From Rostratula benghalensis (lineage: Eukaryota > Chordata > Aves > Charadriiformes > Rostratulidae), in the NCBI GenBank assembly GCA_013399305.1, contig VXAI01000161.1, positions 916,075-980,074 on the forward strand: 64,000 bases of DNA. Direction: 5' to 3'. Each line of letters opens with the position of its first letter. The stretch's first letter is position 1. The notes beneath the pieces were generated by a model. It was not told the DNA's origin and searched no databases. It saw nothing but the letters and a program-made list of their open reading frames with translations. Positions 26,201-38,079 of this stretch are shown one piece after another. The translations under genes were made by a program, and so were the position numbers.

Positions 26201-26861
26201 ATCAGCGTGAAGCCACAGAAGTAAAGTAAAATCTGGCTAATTTTAATTGACTGCACTGGGGCAAGAAGGTAGCACATTTAAAACAGAATAACCTGTATAT
26301 TAGCATTTTCACAATAACAACACTGCTCTCAAACTACAATAACAATCATCAGAAAGACAATAGAGAGAGGTAGGGGGAAATTTTGTAAAAAGAGGATAAA
26401 ATTGATCAATTAAGTGTAGTTCATGGCGAGTTTTCTCTGAGGTTGATTGGCCCTGAGTTCAGACAAGTAAAATGCTGAAGAAAATGTTCAAAAAACATAA
26501 ACAACCTTCAGGGGCCAAGCCACAAATGATTTAGGCAGACATTCCACCAAATGGGTCATTTAAGTAAAACTTATAGCTTTACTCAAGATATTTCTGGATG
26601 ATAAGTCCTCACTAAACGTGCAAATGCAGAAAAATAAAATTACAGGAAAAAACTCTGACACATACTTGAAAAAGATAGAAAGAAATTAAACTGGAAATAA
26701 GTATGTAAATGAATGGGATTCAGAACTTCATATAGTGTAGCAATACAGTGCACTAAAATATATGGGAGAAACAGGCAATATGAAGGGAAAAATCTCTCAA
26801 AATGAAAAGAACGTGGAAAAAATATAGCATAAGAACAAAATATCTCAGTGTTTTCATTCAG
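23241..26861. other. AT-rich unique sequence, no gene seen
   Basis: No named repeat is visible. There is a T-run at 25972-25990 and a C-rich/T-rich stretch near 25120-25250. A stretch at about 26110-26350, with several AACAAT words, may be conserved, but I cannot show it. Confidence 0.45.
25972..25990. repeat. Poly(T) run
   Basis: A 19-base T homopolymer in T-rich surroundings, with no neighbouring element boundary. Confidence 0.9.
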
Positions 26862-27215
26862 GTTTTATTAAAGAGAAGGCTGAGAATTCATTTCATTATG
26901 GTGTCTAAGCATTTCCATGTGGGAAACAATAATAACTGTTAAGGGACTCAATTTCAGAGATTAATACACTCAGTATAAAAGGCAAAAACATTCAAATAGG
27001 AAACGTAGCAGAATTCTTTAACACTGTCAGTATTTTATCTCTGGAAAAATTTACTAAGAGAGGTAGTGAATTTTCTATCACTTGAAGTTTCTGTACATTT
27101 GTATATCACGTACCCTGAAGTTCAACACAATTTATTAGTCTCAGTGCAGTGTAACTGAGTAACATTCAAGGGCTTGTCTTAATCTAAAGGTCAGACAAGA
27201 TGATCCTAGTCATCA
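26862..27215 (+). mobile_element. Ancient CR1 LINE 3' fragment
   Basis: A strongly decayed copy. It preserves the order of an old amniote CR1 3' region: GGCTGAGAATTCATT, TGGTGTCTAAGCATTTCCAT, GTGGGAAACAATAATAACTG, GGGACTCAATTTCAGAGA, TTTACTAAGAGAGGTAGTGA, TTCTATCACTTGAAGTTT and, near the end, AAAGGTCAGACAAGATGATC. Unlike the young avian copies it lacks the GGTTGCCCAGAGAAGC block. The final GGTCAGACAAGATGATC motif is characteristic of old CR1/L3-like lineages. It has no coding capacity. Confidence 0.65.
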
Positions 27216-28134
27216 TAAATACATATATATAAAGTCAGGAGAGAGCTTAAAAAAATTAACACATCATAGTAAAGGAAGAAATTAGAAACACCAACTCCCC
27301 AGACCTTTAAATAAATAAATACACCAACAAAAGTAGTAGAAAATAAATAATGCAGATGGGATGAAGCAGAAACACAACAAAAATTATATCCATTGCCTAT
27401 TCCTTGATATTTTTTGTCAGGGATTAGAATTCCACTGTACTGGATACAGCAAAAAGAAATAATGCTGTCCCAGATGTTTTATGTTCTAAACAACTGGCAA
27501 AACACAACCACTGAACAAACAGGGACTGCAGGGGAAGATAAGGTTACTGTCCAGGCAGGCATGTGTGAACAAATTAGATGTGACAGTGGCTCAACCATCA
27601 CACATTGTCATCAACATAATCAATGGCAACATAGCAATTATTTATAGAAATATTTTGTTACATATTTCCCCTCACGTTTAAGACAGCCAGTTTAATTAAT
27701 TGTGTTTGTCTACATCCTATGGCGTGCAAAAAAAATAAATTTTCATGGTCATGTCTATTTATCTTTTTCAGACTTCAAAGAATTAAAGAATGACCTTGAT
27801 TTCCACCAGTAGACTTTCCCCTGTCATTGCTTAAATGTTTCAGGTAAAGAATTCTACTGATCACCAATGCTTCCCTAGATTTGCTGATAGTAGGTTAGCA
27901 TTACAAACCCTTAACTCAGATGGGCAAATTTGATAACCAGCCTCTGCTTTTATTATTCATGTTCCCACCACAGATATGATCATCTCATCTTCACAGCCAT
28001 CTCTTCGTTATGTCAAAATATTTCACATCAAATAAGCAATATAATCTAATAAAAATGGGGGCTGCTTTAGGTGAGATCAACTGTTCACCAAGGGACATGG
28101 CAGAAGAGAGATAAAACTTCTGACCAGCAGTGGA
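27216..28134. other. AT-rich unique sequence
   Basis: No gene or named repeat is visible. A frame at 27414-27647 is Gln-, Thr- and Asn-rich, 77 codons, and has no recognisable family. Confidence 0.5.
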
Positions 28135-28407
28135 GCCATAGGAGGAGGGGTAATGGTTTTAAACTGAAAGAGGGGAGATTTAGATTGAATACCAGAAAGA
28201 AATTCTTTGCTGTGAGGGTGGTGAGACACTGGAACAGGTTGCCCAGAGAAGCTGTGGCTGCCCCATCCCTGGAGGGGTCCAAGGCCAGGCTGGATGGGGC
28301 GTGGAGCAACCTGGCCTGGTGGGAGGTGTCCCTGCCCAGGGCAAGGGGGGTTGGAACTCCATGATCTTTAAGGCCCTTTCCAACCCGAACCCTTCTGTGA
28401 TTTTATA
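28135..28407 (+). mobile_element. CR1 LINE, 3'-end fragment (young subfamily)
   Basis: Begins in the GGGGTAATGGTTTTAAACTG block and continues through GGGGAGATTTAGATTGAATA, CACTGGAACAGGTTGCCCAG, GAAGCTGTGGCTGCCCCATC and CCTGGTGGGAGGTGTCCCTG. It ends with CCTTTCCAACCCGAACCCTT and a single octamer-like CTGTGATTTTAT. It is close in wording to the copies at 4267 (reverse) and 14363. Overlapping frames on both strands (for example 28071-28364) are translated UTR, not genes. Confidence 0.95.
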
Positions 28408-31400
28408 ACCTCTAAATGCAGCAGATAATCTGAAAAGATTTTCAATACCTCAAGAGAATGAAGGATGAGAAGCTTTAAAAATGCAACAATAAATATAATT
28501 ACTTTAGAATTAATGTTTTTGGCTCTATGTTAATTATACCATAAGCTGACAAACCTTCTGCAATTTTGTTCCAGGGTTTAGCAAAAAAAATAGTTATTAC
28601 TCCATAAACAGTAAGCATCCTTGGCCTATTGCCAAACAAATGGTATGCCTAGGGGGAAATTCAAGACAGAAAACAAAAATCTTATAATTTCAGCATTTAC
28701 CTACTTCACAAACTATACACTATTACTATTTTGATCAAAAGTTTTACTAATGAGCAATAATAAAACTCTGTTTAGAATTCCTGCAATTCATGGTGTGACA
28801 TCAGTGTAAGACTGGAAATGGTATTTGTTCATTTGAGTAAAAAGTGTGCACGACAGTAGAAAACATGATCTCTTTCTTACCCTCATTTTCCTCATATTTA
28901 TTTTAACACATTGGGCTGGATCCACAGGCTACGCACAAAACCACTGAAGCTAAAGGTAATTCACAGGACATTAGTGGAACTGTATGTAGAGACATAGTCT
29001 TTGATAGCTCTGAAGGATGCAGTGCTAGTTTAAATACACAAATTTATGTTAAATAATAATAATCTAAACCTGTTGCACTTATTTCCTATGTTACATGTCT
29101 CTGAAAAATGGTTAGTCCTTACTACTGGTTGTAAGGCACCATAAAAACTATTTAGACAAGATAAAATAAGTTCTTTTAACATTTATTCATAAAACAAAAA
29201 AAGAAAAAAAATTCTGATAATTTTTCCCAGATGAATAGTATATGCTAATCGAAAGTACTGCAAATTACTGAGTATTATATTCAACACTATATTTAGTAAA
29301 AAATTCATGTTATATAATTAAAACATTTATCACTTTTTTTTAGAGCCAGCGGCATTGGCATTCATATTTTCAGATTGGATTAACATGCTCTGTTTCATCA
29401 GAGTGTATTTGTAGAAAATAATCACAGTTCTATTAAATTTTTATTCCTTTACATATGAGGCCACCATTGGCTTCCTTATAGTAGGAATTTAACAGGTTTT
29501 TTATTATTTTTATGTTAAAAGAATGTTACGTCTTTAGGGCCCATGAGATATTTAGATTCATATTCCTTTTCTACATAAAAAGCCCCCCAGATAATAACAT
29601 GAAGTCATCTACGTCCTTTTGTATGAATTCCTGAATGAAACTTTATAAGAAGGGATAGTTCTCGAGTTGCCAGACAAGATAGGTGTTATTGGGAAGCTTC
29701 TTTAATTCTGAGTTAACATTTCTTACTCTGAAAACTCCTGAAAATCTGGGGAGTTAATTTTTCATCCACTGAAATGGCATTTTATGAAAAATCCACATCA
29801 GATTATCCTTTAGAAACCCAGAAAAGTGTGTATAAAGTGAATCAGGCTTGTGAACCTTGTGGTTCAGGTGGAAAGAGCATGCAACCTGGGTTTTGTTTAC
29901 TTTCCCCCCTCACTTTGCACAGAGGAAGAGTCAGTATGAAAGAGGGGATTTGCCTTTTGTTCCTAACACCTGTATTTTCACATCCACTTGGAGATTAGGC
30001 AAAACATCAAAAGTAGAAGAAAGCATTGAAGGACTGTTGAGGAAATGGTCATAAACATTTGGAAGCCCATTGTCCCTCCCACCCTTCCTTCTCTGAAAAC
30101 TTCTTTGGAAACTTACATACTAGGTCACCTGCACCACATGGAAAAATACTACAAAATCCAATAATCCATGGAAAATAAAGACTTTCACAAAACTTACTGC
30201 AAAACAGTAAATTTAAATACGAACCTGTTAAAAAAAAAAAAAAAAAGGTATTTATTACTCAGATTGAAACTATGTGACATGTTGTTGACTATAAATTTGT
30301 TAAGTAGTTCCATTAACATCCATAGGACCACCTAAGTGGGTTCGGTAAACTAGATTTGTCCCAAATTTATTTTCTTCCCTGACTTACTTTAATGACAATA
30401 TCATCTCAGACTTTGTATAACCACTTCAAAAATTTAAACAGAACCTCAAGAGAGGTTGTGTAATTTTCAGTTCACTGAACCAGAGAATAGTCTCTCAAAG
30501 CTGTTTCAGTGTTGTCGTTATTTCCACCTACAAAAGAAACAGTGACGACTCAAAAGTCGGACACAAAAATAAATAAGGAAATACCTTCAGAAAGTGTCAA
30601 TTCAACATTTTTCGGTGTTCTGGAAAGTTTTACCTATGGTAGATAACTGGAATTTTAATTTCAATATCTGAAATATACTGAGAGGTTTTCAATGTATTTC
30701 ATCACCTTGATATAATTATGATCACACAATCTGATTATCAGTCTTAAGCTTTTCTGTTCAAGAAACAGTCAGAATAAACAATTTGCTGAACACCATAAAT
30801 TCAAATCAAGCTCAAACTGCAGTTTCCAAGCCATGCATAAATTAATGATGAAGGTTTGATGACTACTTGTGTGTATGCTTTCAAATAGGAAAAGAAACAG
30901 ACATTTTTTCCTTAGTGAATAAGGTCCTTAACTGACCTGAAGGATGCACACATCCTGAAGGACGGTTTCAGGAAAATTACATTACAAAGGAATTTATGTT
31001 TCAAGAAAATTATAGTTTGACCACAAATTACTGACTGGCTGCAGTTATATTCGACTAAATCAAATTTGAAGAATCTTATTTTCCGTAAACGAGGAACCCT
31101 TGACAATGCTATTTATGCGAGAAAAAAAGAGGTTAACCCTTTGAATTAGGTATCCCATGGAAGTTTGAAAATAGGCTGCCTTTTATATTTGTTGTGCATA
31201 TTGGGAAAAAGCAAGTTTTCATGAGCTAATTCAAAGTAACTATTCAGGACTCTTATCCAGTGATGCCATACATACCTGCAAATATACATATGTGTGTGTG
31301 TCTGCATACTGCATAATAAATGTGGTCCATACCTTACATGGAAATTCATGAAGTGCTTTAAAGATGTTAGGCTCAGTCACGTTAGCAAATTCAGTGAGAA

Positions 31401-31689
31401 TTCCTCACATTAACAAACGCTGCAAAGAATTCATGTGAGAAGACTTGTGACAGTTCCCATGTTATCGTCAAGGAAGAGTTTCCTAGAAGTTTGCTTCCTT
31501 CTGTTAGAAATTGTTATTGATAATTGTGGTGTCTCTGAAATGCTTCACTAACATTTTTACAAGGCACACAGGATTTTCTTCTGAGATAATTCCTTGATCC
31601 ATGATAGTAGTTACTAGATAACCAAGCTAAAATCTCTGAGATATTAAAAGAACCATAAAATAAGGGAAATTTTCAACTTGATAAACTTG
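28408..31689. other. AT-rich unique sequence, no gene seen
   Basis: No clear repeat is visible. A stretch near 28915-28975 (GGGCTGGATCCACAGG, then CCACTGAAG) vaguely recalls an old amniote repeat but is too short to call. There is an A-run at 30230-30246. Frames at 29774-30054 (plus) and 30912-31349 (minus) are unrecognised. Confidence 0.5.
30230..30246. repeat. Poly(A) run
   Basis: A 17-base A homopolymer without an attached element. Confidence 0.9.
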
Positions 31690-32104
31690 ACCTAGTCCAG
31701 CAGGGAGCCACCAAGCCACAGAGAAGTTGGACCACTTGCCCCATGAGAAGAGGCTGAGGGAGCCAGATTTATTCAGACTAGAGGAGAGACAACTTTGGGG
31801 AATTTAAGAGCAGCACCCCAGCACCTATGGAGACATGGTTGCGAAAATAAAGACAAGCTTTTCAATGGTGCATGACAAGAGGATAAGAAGCAACAGACAT
31901 AAGTTAAAATAAGAGTGGTTCAGACAGGATATAAGAAAAAAAAATATGCTGTGGGGATATTTAATATTGGAGCTGATTTCCAGCCAACGCTGGCATCTCT
32001 TCAAGGCACGGACAAAGCTGTGGGAAACCTCAGCTGGACTTTTTTGATGCTGCTTTGAGCAGAGGATTGGATTAGGGACCTCTCAAGACACCTTTTGCAA
32101 TCAT
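31690..32104 (+). mobile_element. CR1 LINE, older decayed 3' fragment
   Basis: The order of CR1 blocks is kept with many substitutions: GGGAGCCACCAAGCCACAGA, CATGAGAAGAGGCTGAGGGA, ATTTATTCAGACTAGAGGAG, TGACAAGAGGATAAGAAGCA and TTCAGACAGGATATAAGAAA. It ends with GAGCAGAGGATTGGATTAGG and a GACCTCTCAAGACACCTTTT stretch in place of the standard GACCTCCAGAGGTCCCTTCC-type end. No octamers remain. Divergence is clearly greater than in the copies at 14.4 or 28.1 kb. Confidence 0.8.
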
Positions 32105-32887
32105 GTGTACTGCAACTTCTCTTCTCCACAACTCAATGCCCCTGTGAGTGCAATTGAAAATGTAATTTATTTTTTTTAATAAAATTCATGAAGTAGATAT
32201 GCTGTAGATAATTCTCTTTTCTTTTAGATAATTCTTTTAAGCAGATGTAATGTATTCTCATCCTCTCATTGCATGTAGGTGTTTTAGACTGCCTTTCTCC
32301 TGGTGTGTTAACTTATATTACTGAGCTTTAATTTCATTTTATTGTGTCATATTACTTGTTACTGTACAAAATATTTCTAAATGGAGTTTCTGTTTGTATA
32401 AGGAGTTGAGGTAAGAAGTTTCCAACATTGCTTACCAGTGAAGGTACATTTTAGTGTCTTTTGGGAGCTCTGCCACGAAAAAGTATCCATACTGAAGAAA
32501 GGAGTAAATAAAGAAATGGGAAATTTTGCGAGTCAAAACAATTGAGGCATTTGGTTGTTTTTGTTTTTTTTAAAATATCCATTGGCTGGAAATACTTGTA
32601 CAAAGCAGTTTTACAGGAATGGTTGTTCGGTTAAGCATCAAGTGAAGATTTACAATATTTTTAAAACAATGCCCATAGTCAAAAATAACTGCTACACCAA
32701 CCCTGTGAGGTAAATTAGCCAATTCAACTCCCTAAAGACAACTCACTTTATCATGAGCTGCTATATAAAAATATCAGATTCATGACAATAACAATGAAAG
32801 GAGAGAAAGAATGCAAAGTATTGTTAGCAAAAGAATTTAGAACACACAAACACAACCCCCTTCCTAATATTTAATTACACTGTTGTA
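32105..32887. other. AT-rich unique spacer between CR1 copies
   Basis: No gene or named repeat is visible. Confidence 0.5.
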
Positions 32888-33362
32888 TAAACTCATGGTA
32901 CACCCACATCTTGAGGGCTTCCTGCTGTTCTAATCATTCCAGCTCAGAAAGACACAGCCTGAGAAAGTACAAATAAAGACGACCAGGATGATCAAAGACA
33001 TGGAAACAGTGTTCACAGGTGGAAAGACTTAATAAACTAGGACTCTTCAGCCTGCAAAACAGACAATAGGGGATAGATGTGGTGGAGCTGCACAGCACTG
33101 TGAAGGGTATGAAGAAATTGATTAGGGAACAATTATCCAGTCTGATTCTTTCGGAGTCCGGGAAATAGGAACATCCACTGAAATTGTCAGGCAAAAGGAA
33201 GTCCATTACTACACAGAGTAAAATTAAATTGTGGATCTCATCCCTATCAAGTGCTGTGAAGACCAAAAGTGTAAGTAGGTTCAATATGTGATTAAGTAAT
33301 TTAGTGAAAAGTCTACCAAGCTCTATCAAATACAAGGAGACAGATGCAACCTCTCAGTGAGG
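32888..33362 (+). mobile_element. Ancient CR1 (L3-like) LINE fragment
   Basis: This decayed copy begins in the end of the reverse-transcriptase frame (CTCATGGTACACCCACATCT, which would read as a VRPHLE-like motif). It continues through AAAGACATGGAAACAG, TAATAAACTAGGACTCTTCA, GATTAGGGAACAATTATCCA, GGAACATCCACTGAAATTGT, AATTAAATTGTGGATCTCAT and GTGCTGTGAAGACCAAAAGT. It lacks the young avian 3' end. These blocks are typical of old amniote CR1/L3-type lineages. The 133-codon minus-strand frame at 32934-33335 is antisense to this relic. Confidence 0.75.
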
Positions 33363-35463
33363 AAAAGCAGCTAAAACAAATTACCTTGTTTTTACATTTG
33401 TTCTCAAAACACCTCCTTTTTTCTGCTGTGTTCCATATCATCTTAGATACCCCTTCAGTGCCTTTGCTTTCTCTAGCTGTGTTTCTATTCAAATGCAACA
33501 CTCAATAATAACAATCCAGCATTGCAAATCTCGGTATTATTACTCCCGTTGCGCGGGCTTTAAATCAGTTCAACTATTTGAAGCATTTTAAATAACTTGA
33601 ATATTGATTTTAGATGTTGATTATAGGTTTTTGATTGCATTCAGACTTTCCTCAATTCAGTACGCAAGGTTTGAAATTTTACAAAATCACAAAGGCAAAA
33701 CATAACCTGAATTGCAAATCCAATAATACAAAAACTAGGCAACTACTTAAAGAAACAAGCAGGAAGCTGATTTAAACCGGGTATGAGTAAGTGCTTCTTT
33801 CTTTCTGGAAATTTCTGCCACCGAAAGTTTTGAAAACAAACAGCATCTGCAGATTCTGAAAGGCATTAGACAAAGTGGTGGACAAGACCATCGTAAGTGG
33901 TTACTGGTTTTGAATGTAGTCTGTAACGTCCCTCATAAACAAGACCCCCCAGTCACTAAGGGAATCCAAGGGAAATAAGAAGCCAATTGCTCTGCTGCTA
34001 ACAGAAGACAAAGCTGAATGTACCAATGATTTACTCAGCAGGACGTTTTTACGTTGTTACACCAAGTGGACAGTCCATACAGCAATGCCATATTTTTTGA
34101 TACTGAACAGTGTTTTTCGATAAATAACTGGTATAAAACTTTCCAGAGAGACCCCAGTTAAGTTATCCCTGAACTGAGAGGAATTTTGGCCTGTAGTCCA
34201 TGTGGCTTTTCATCAGTCGTCCGGAAAACAGCATGTAAAATATTCTGCTACCATATTCACTCTGCCAGGATGGTTATAACAATATAATTACCATTAAGGA
34301 AGTTTAATATAATGTGTGATTTTGTGTTATTTGAAGGGAGGTTCTATTTCATTTGCTCTTTTCCTTCTTTGCACCTCTCTCCATTTCCTTCATGACAGAT
34401 TTTGCGTTGGAGGAGTAGAATCAAACACAGAAGTAATATCCCTAGTAACAATATATTCCTTGATACATCCCAAAAATGGCACATGCAATTTCATGCATCT
34501 GTCCAAGTGCTCGTAGTAGAGTTTAGGGGAGTGTTGGTTCATCGAATAATATAAACACAGGACTAGAAAAGCAGCAAGAGAAATTCCACTTCACCTCTTT
34601 TCACCAACAATAACTAAATCATTTCTGGGAGTTGTTTGTCTAACTTGTTGTGAAAGATTTCCATTGATAAATATTGAACACTTCCTTAGAAAATCATGAT
34701 TATGAATTTCTTGTTAGTAGGTAGCAAAAATGAAACAAATAAGGCATTCAGGTAGATCCTATCTGAATTAAAGGTCTCCTCATGATCAAGGGAGATACTA
34801 GCAAGGCTGTTACAGATATTGTATGAAGCTGCTTGGATGGGAAAAACTTTCTGTGGAAGACAATGAAAGGGACTGAAGTTGAAAATGGATAAATTTACTT
34901 CCTACCGATGCATTGGTGGAACATCAGGGAGACAGAAAAGATATTTGAGAAGTAAAATACAATACAGATAAAAAATAGAGGTTGAAACAGGCTGTATTTC
35001 AATATTAGCTGAAATATAAAATTTCTAAACATGGAATATGTGAGGATTCTGGACCTTATTAGGCAGAAATCAGTGTTTCCGGTTTTCAGAAAGGGTAAGG
35101 ATTTCATCTGCCTTTTTATCTTCCTGTTGCACAGTATTTATCAGAAACTTTTTTCAGGTACCAGAATAGCAGAAGGTGTCAAAACTTTACATTTACCCAG
35201 TCTAAATGTTTTCCTTAATGATTCATGGCTAACTCTCAGGAGTAAAATTAAAGTGTTTTTCTGCTGATGCCTTGTCATGGATTTACATACATTAACACCT
35301 TGTTGAAATGATCATGTAAAGGTCTGTCACATTGAACAACAAACCTTGACAAGTGTTTGACACCAAACTTAGCCGGCAGTCATGTTTAATGGAATAAGGC
35401 TGGCAGTGGTGTCTCTGGGCATTTATGACAACAGCCAGCAGCTAAGAACAGGTATTTGGAAGG
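33363..35463. other. AT-rich unique sequence, no gene seen
   Basis: No repeat is visible. A CpG-retaining stretch at 33525-33595 (CCCGTTGCGCGGGC) stands out from the AT-rich background, and another high-complexity stretch lies at about 35340-35450. The short frames are unrecognised. Confidence 0.45.
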
Positions 35464-35550
35464 AAAAAAAAAAAAAAAAACAAACACAAAAACAAACAAA
35501 CCCCCCCCACCACAAAACCAAAACCAAAACCAAAACCAAAAACAATAAAC
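35464..35550. repeat. A-rich and (CCAAAA)n simple repeat
   Basis: A 17-base A run is followed by CAAACA units, a run of eight C and then about five CCAAAA units. It abuts the reverse-strand CR1 that starts at 35553. Confidence 0.85.
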
Positions 35551-35552
35551 CA

Positions 35553-35800
35553 GCATAGGATAATTCAGCTTGCTGGGGACCTCAAAAGATCTCTAGTCCA
35601 ACCCCTGCTCAGAGCAGAACCAGTTCAGAGGTCAGATCAGGTTATTGAGGGCTTGATCCAGTTGGGTCCTGAGAACCTCCAAGGACAGAGACTTCACAGC
35701 CTCTTCCACTGCTGAAATTTTTCCCTTGGGAAAATATGGATCTCCTTACATCTAATCTGAAGCTCTCTTTTTGTATTTCTCTTCCAACTTCATATCTCAT
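35553..35800 (-). mobile_element. CR1 LINE, decayed 3'-end fragment
   Basis: On the minus strand it carries TTAGATGTAAGGAGATCCAT, AAGGGAAAAATTTCAGCAGT, GGAAGAGGCTGTGAAGTCTC and GACTAGAGATCTTTTGAGGT, then CCCCAGCAAGCTGAATTAT. These correspond to the GGTGACCGAGC...GGTGGTGGAGTC...GACCTCCAGAGGT type of CR1 end. There are no octamers. It is older than the copies at 4.3 and 28.2 kb. Confidence 0.8.
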
Positions 35801-37807
35801 CTTCTTACCTGATGATTTGTGTTAATATAAACTGCAGTTAGCATGCAAACAATGGAAAAGCAGCTAATAGCTTATTTGAATTTCTAAAAGTATTAATCAA
35901 GGTTCCTTGTCAAATACTGCTAGAGACACTGAGAAGGTATGAGACACAGCATTAATACTTGCCCACGTTGTGGATACAGGATATGAACTGTGTATGATAC
36001 AAAAAGAGACTGAGCAGTTTTATGGAAACCAATCAAGGGTAGTTTTATCGTGTCTAAACCACAGACTATTGAATTCTCATGGAGGCAATATGTCATTGTG
36101 TGTTTATTTAGGTTTTATACTCTTCCCTAATTTTCCATTATTGGTGGCTGTTGGAGACAGGATATTGACATGGGGTACAGCAAAACAGACATATAGCTAT
36201 GAAACCATGAAATTATCTGTTTCACTACTGGCTACTGATCTTCTGATCATTCTCAATTAATTCTTGGGCTCATTTCCAGAATAAACAAGTTGATTGATAT
36301 TCTTTCCGAAAAAGGAATAGTAGGTGTGGATTTTGGAGTCACTAAGCCTGGAATTGCCTCTAACAAGTAGGATCACACCCCTTTTTTCCTTCTTGCCTTC
36401 CCAAGAACTTCTACTCCCCTTGAAGCTCAGTCTCCACTCTCAAACAATCCACATCCTCACATGCCACAACCTACATCACAAAGCCCATATTTATAGCATC
36501 ATACTATAAAATAGCTGATTACATTCACTATGCATACAATTTCATGATAATTGTATAAGAATAATTACATTATGCTCAATGTTATGGCCACAGATCCAAC
36601 ACATGTGACCCAGAGAAGACCTGGGTTATGGATGCCCTATCTTCTTCCTGATGCAACTATCCCCAAGCTGCTTGGCCTGAGGGGTAGGGATCACTTCCAG
36701 TCGGGCACATTTTACAGTCCAAATGTAATCATATAGATGTTTAGACTGGCCCAGGAGTGTAATTTTGATCCCCTTTACATGAGTTTAATCTGGAATTACA
36801 AAATGCACAATGTATGTACAAGCCAGGTGGCATCTGGCACCACTTACATGTGCCTGTTTGCTTATTTTTTTCTTAATACTTCTGGTAATTCCACGTTAAT
36901 CTCTACATCAGGGTTGTTTCCAAGTTTCAGGGTATGTTTGTGCATGCATAAAGCATAGAACTGCTATTTATGACGACCATAAAAGAGAAGGAAAAGAATG
37001 AATATGCCAAATATCAGACAAAACAAGGAATTTTGTCAGCTATGGAAGGATTTTTTTGTTTGCCTTCACCAATAGCTTCTTCTACATTTGTGAGAGCCAC
37101 TTGTCACTTGACTGTTACTGAAGAATCTTCAGGAATGCTTAACAAAAGTGTCTTTAAGCACTCAACCTGGAAATGAATGTTAATTAAAAGCACTTAAAAA
37201 TTGTTTTGTACAACAAAAGCATTTCCTTTGCCATGTTACAGTCCCTGATACTGAAAAACGCACCGAGAAATGACACAGACACTTCAATTAGCTCTGAAAG
37301 CTTTCCTAAATTGTTAGAAAAAGGTATTGGTTTACAGATTTGCACCACATATTTGAATGTCAGGAGCATAACTTTGAACTCAAACAAATGACGAGCAATT
37401 TTCTGCTAATGTGTAAACTATGCAAGCGACACGGGGTTTAAATTCTCAGGATTTTTTTTCCTTTTTTTCTTTTTTTTTTCCTACCAAGCAGTTTTTATTG
37501 TCGCTTTCAATGTTATCTGAGCTTAGAAAGTTGTGTGCAGTGTGTTGTTGTGGTCATAAAAGAAATGGCTGCTCCAATCTTATTTATATGTGCAAGTTTT
37601 ATGTATATTTAGATACATAAAATGGAGGATCTCAATCAGTACAAATTCAGAATTAATTTAATTTTATTTCTCTGTCAAATAACTGATATAAGAAAAGCAA
37701 CCATGACGCAACCCAGCTAAATTAAAATGTCTTATCTGCCTTTTACCATTGTAAAAGCAGCTTTTTTTGTGTGTGTGCTTTTTTTTCTTTCTTGCTGGTA
37801 TTTTACA
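35801..37807. other. AT-rich unique sequence, T-rich tracts
   Basis: No gene is recognisable. A run of short frames between 35970 and 37391 shows no domains and no shared frame. T-rich stretches lie at 37450-37482 and 37761-37793. Confidence 0.5.
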
Positions 37808-37843
37808 GGGCAGGGGGAGGCGGGGGGAGGAAGGGAGAGGGGG
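37808..37843 (+). other. G-rich tract, predicted G-quadruplex
   Basis: Five G-runs of three to six bases, separated by loops of two to five bases (GGG CA GGGGG A GG C GGGGGG AGGAA GGG AGA GGGGG). This satisfies the usual G3+ N1-7 pattern. It follows a pyrimidine-rich TTTTTTTTCTTTCTTGCTGG stretch and precedes the unique block at 37890. Whether it folds in vivo is unknown. Confidence 0.75.
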
Positions 37844-37889
37844 TGTCACATCTAAGTTTTCTAGTTGGTGTTAACAGATTCAAGATTCA

Positions 37890-38070
37890 TTTTCATCTCT
37901 GCAGCTAAGCCCCGCGACCTGAAGTGTCTCTGGAAAATTATCATTCCCGTCTGTACTGCCGGGCTGATACACAGCGAAAGAGGAAACTTTGTCACTTGGA
38001 GAGTTGTGAGAACGAATGCTTCTCAGTCAGTGAAATGGACTCATTTTGGAGAGAATAAGCTTTATCACAC
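37890..38070 (+). other. Candidate conserved block or orphan exon
   Basis: High-complexity, CpG-retaining sequence preceded by an acceptor-like TTTTCATCTCTGCAG ending at 37904. A frame from 37865 to 38074 stays open through it (containing AKPRDLKCLWKIIIPVCTAG), but I recognise no family and see no matching donor with confidence. A conserved non-coding element is as likely as an exon. It directly adjoins the retroviral leader at 38080. Confidence 0.25.
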
Positions 38071-38079
38071 ATAGGTTGA

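Noticed and set aside
32934..33335. 133-codon minus-strand open frame
   Set aside because: It is antisense to the ancient CR1 at 32888-33362.
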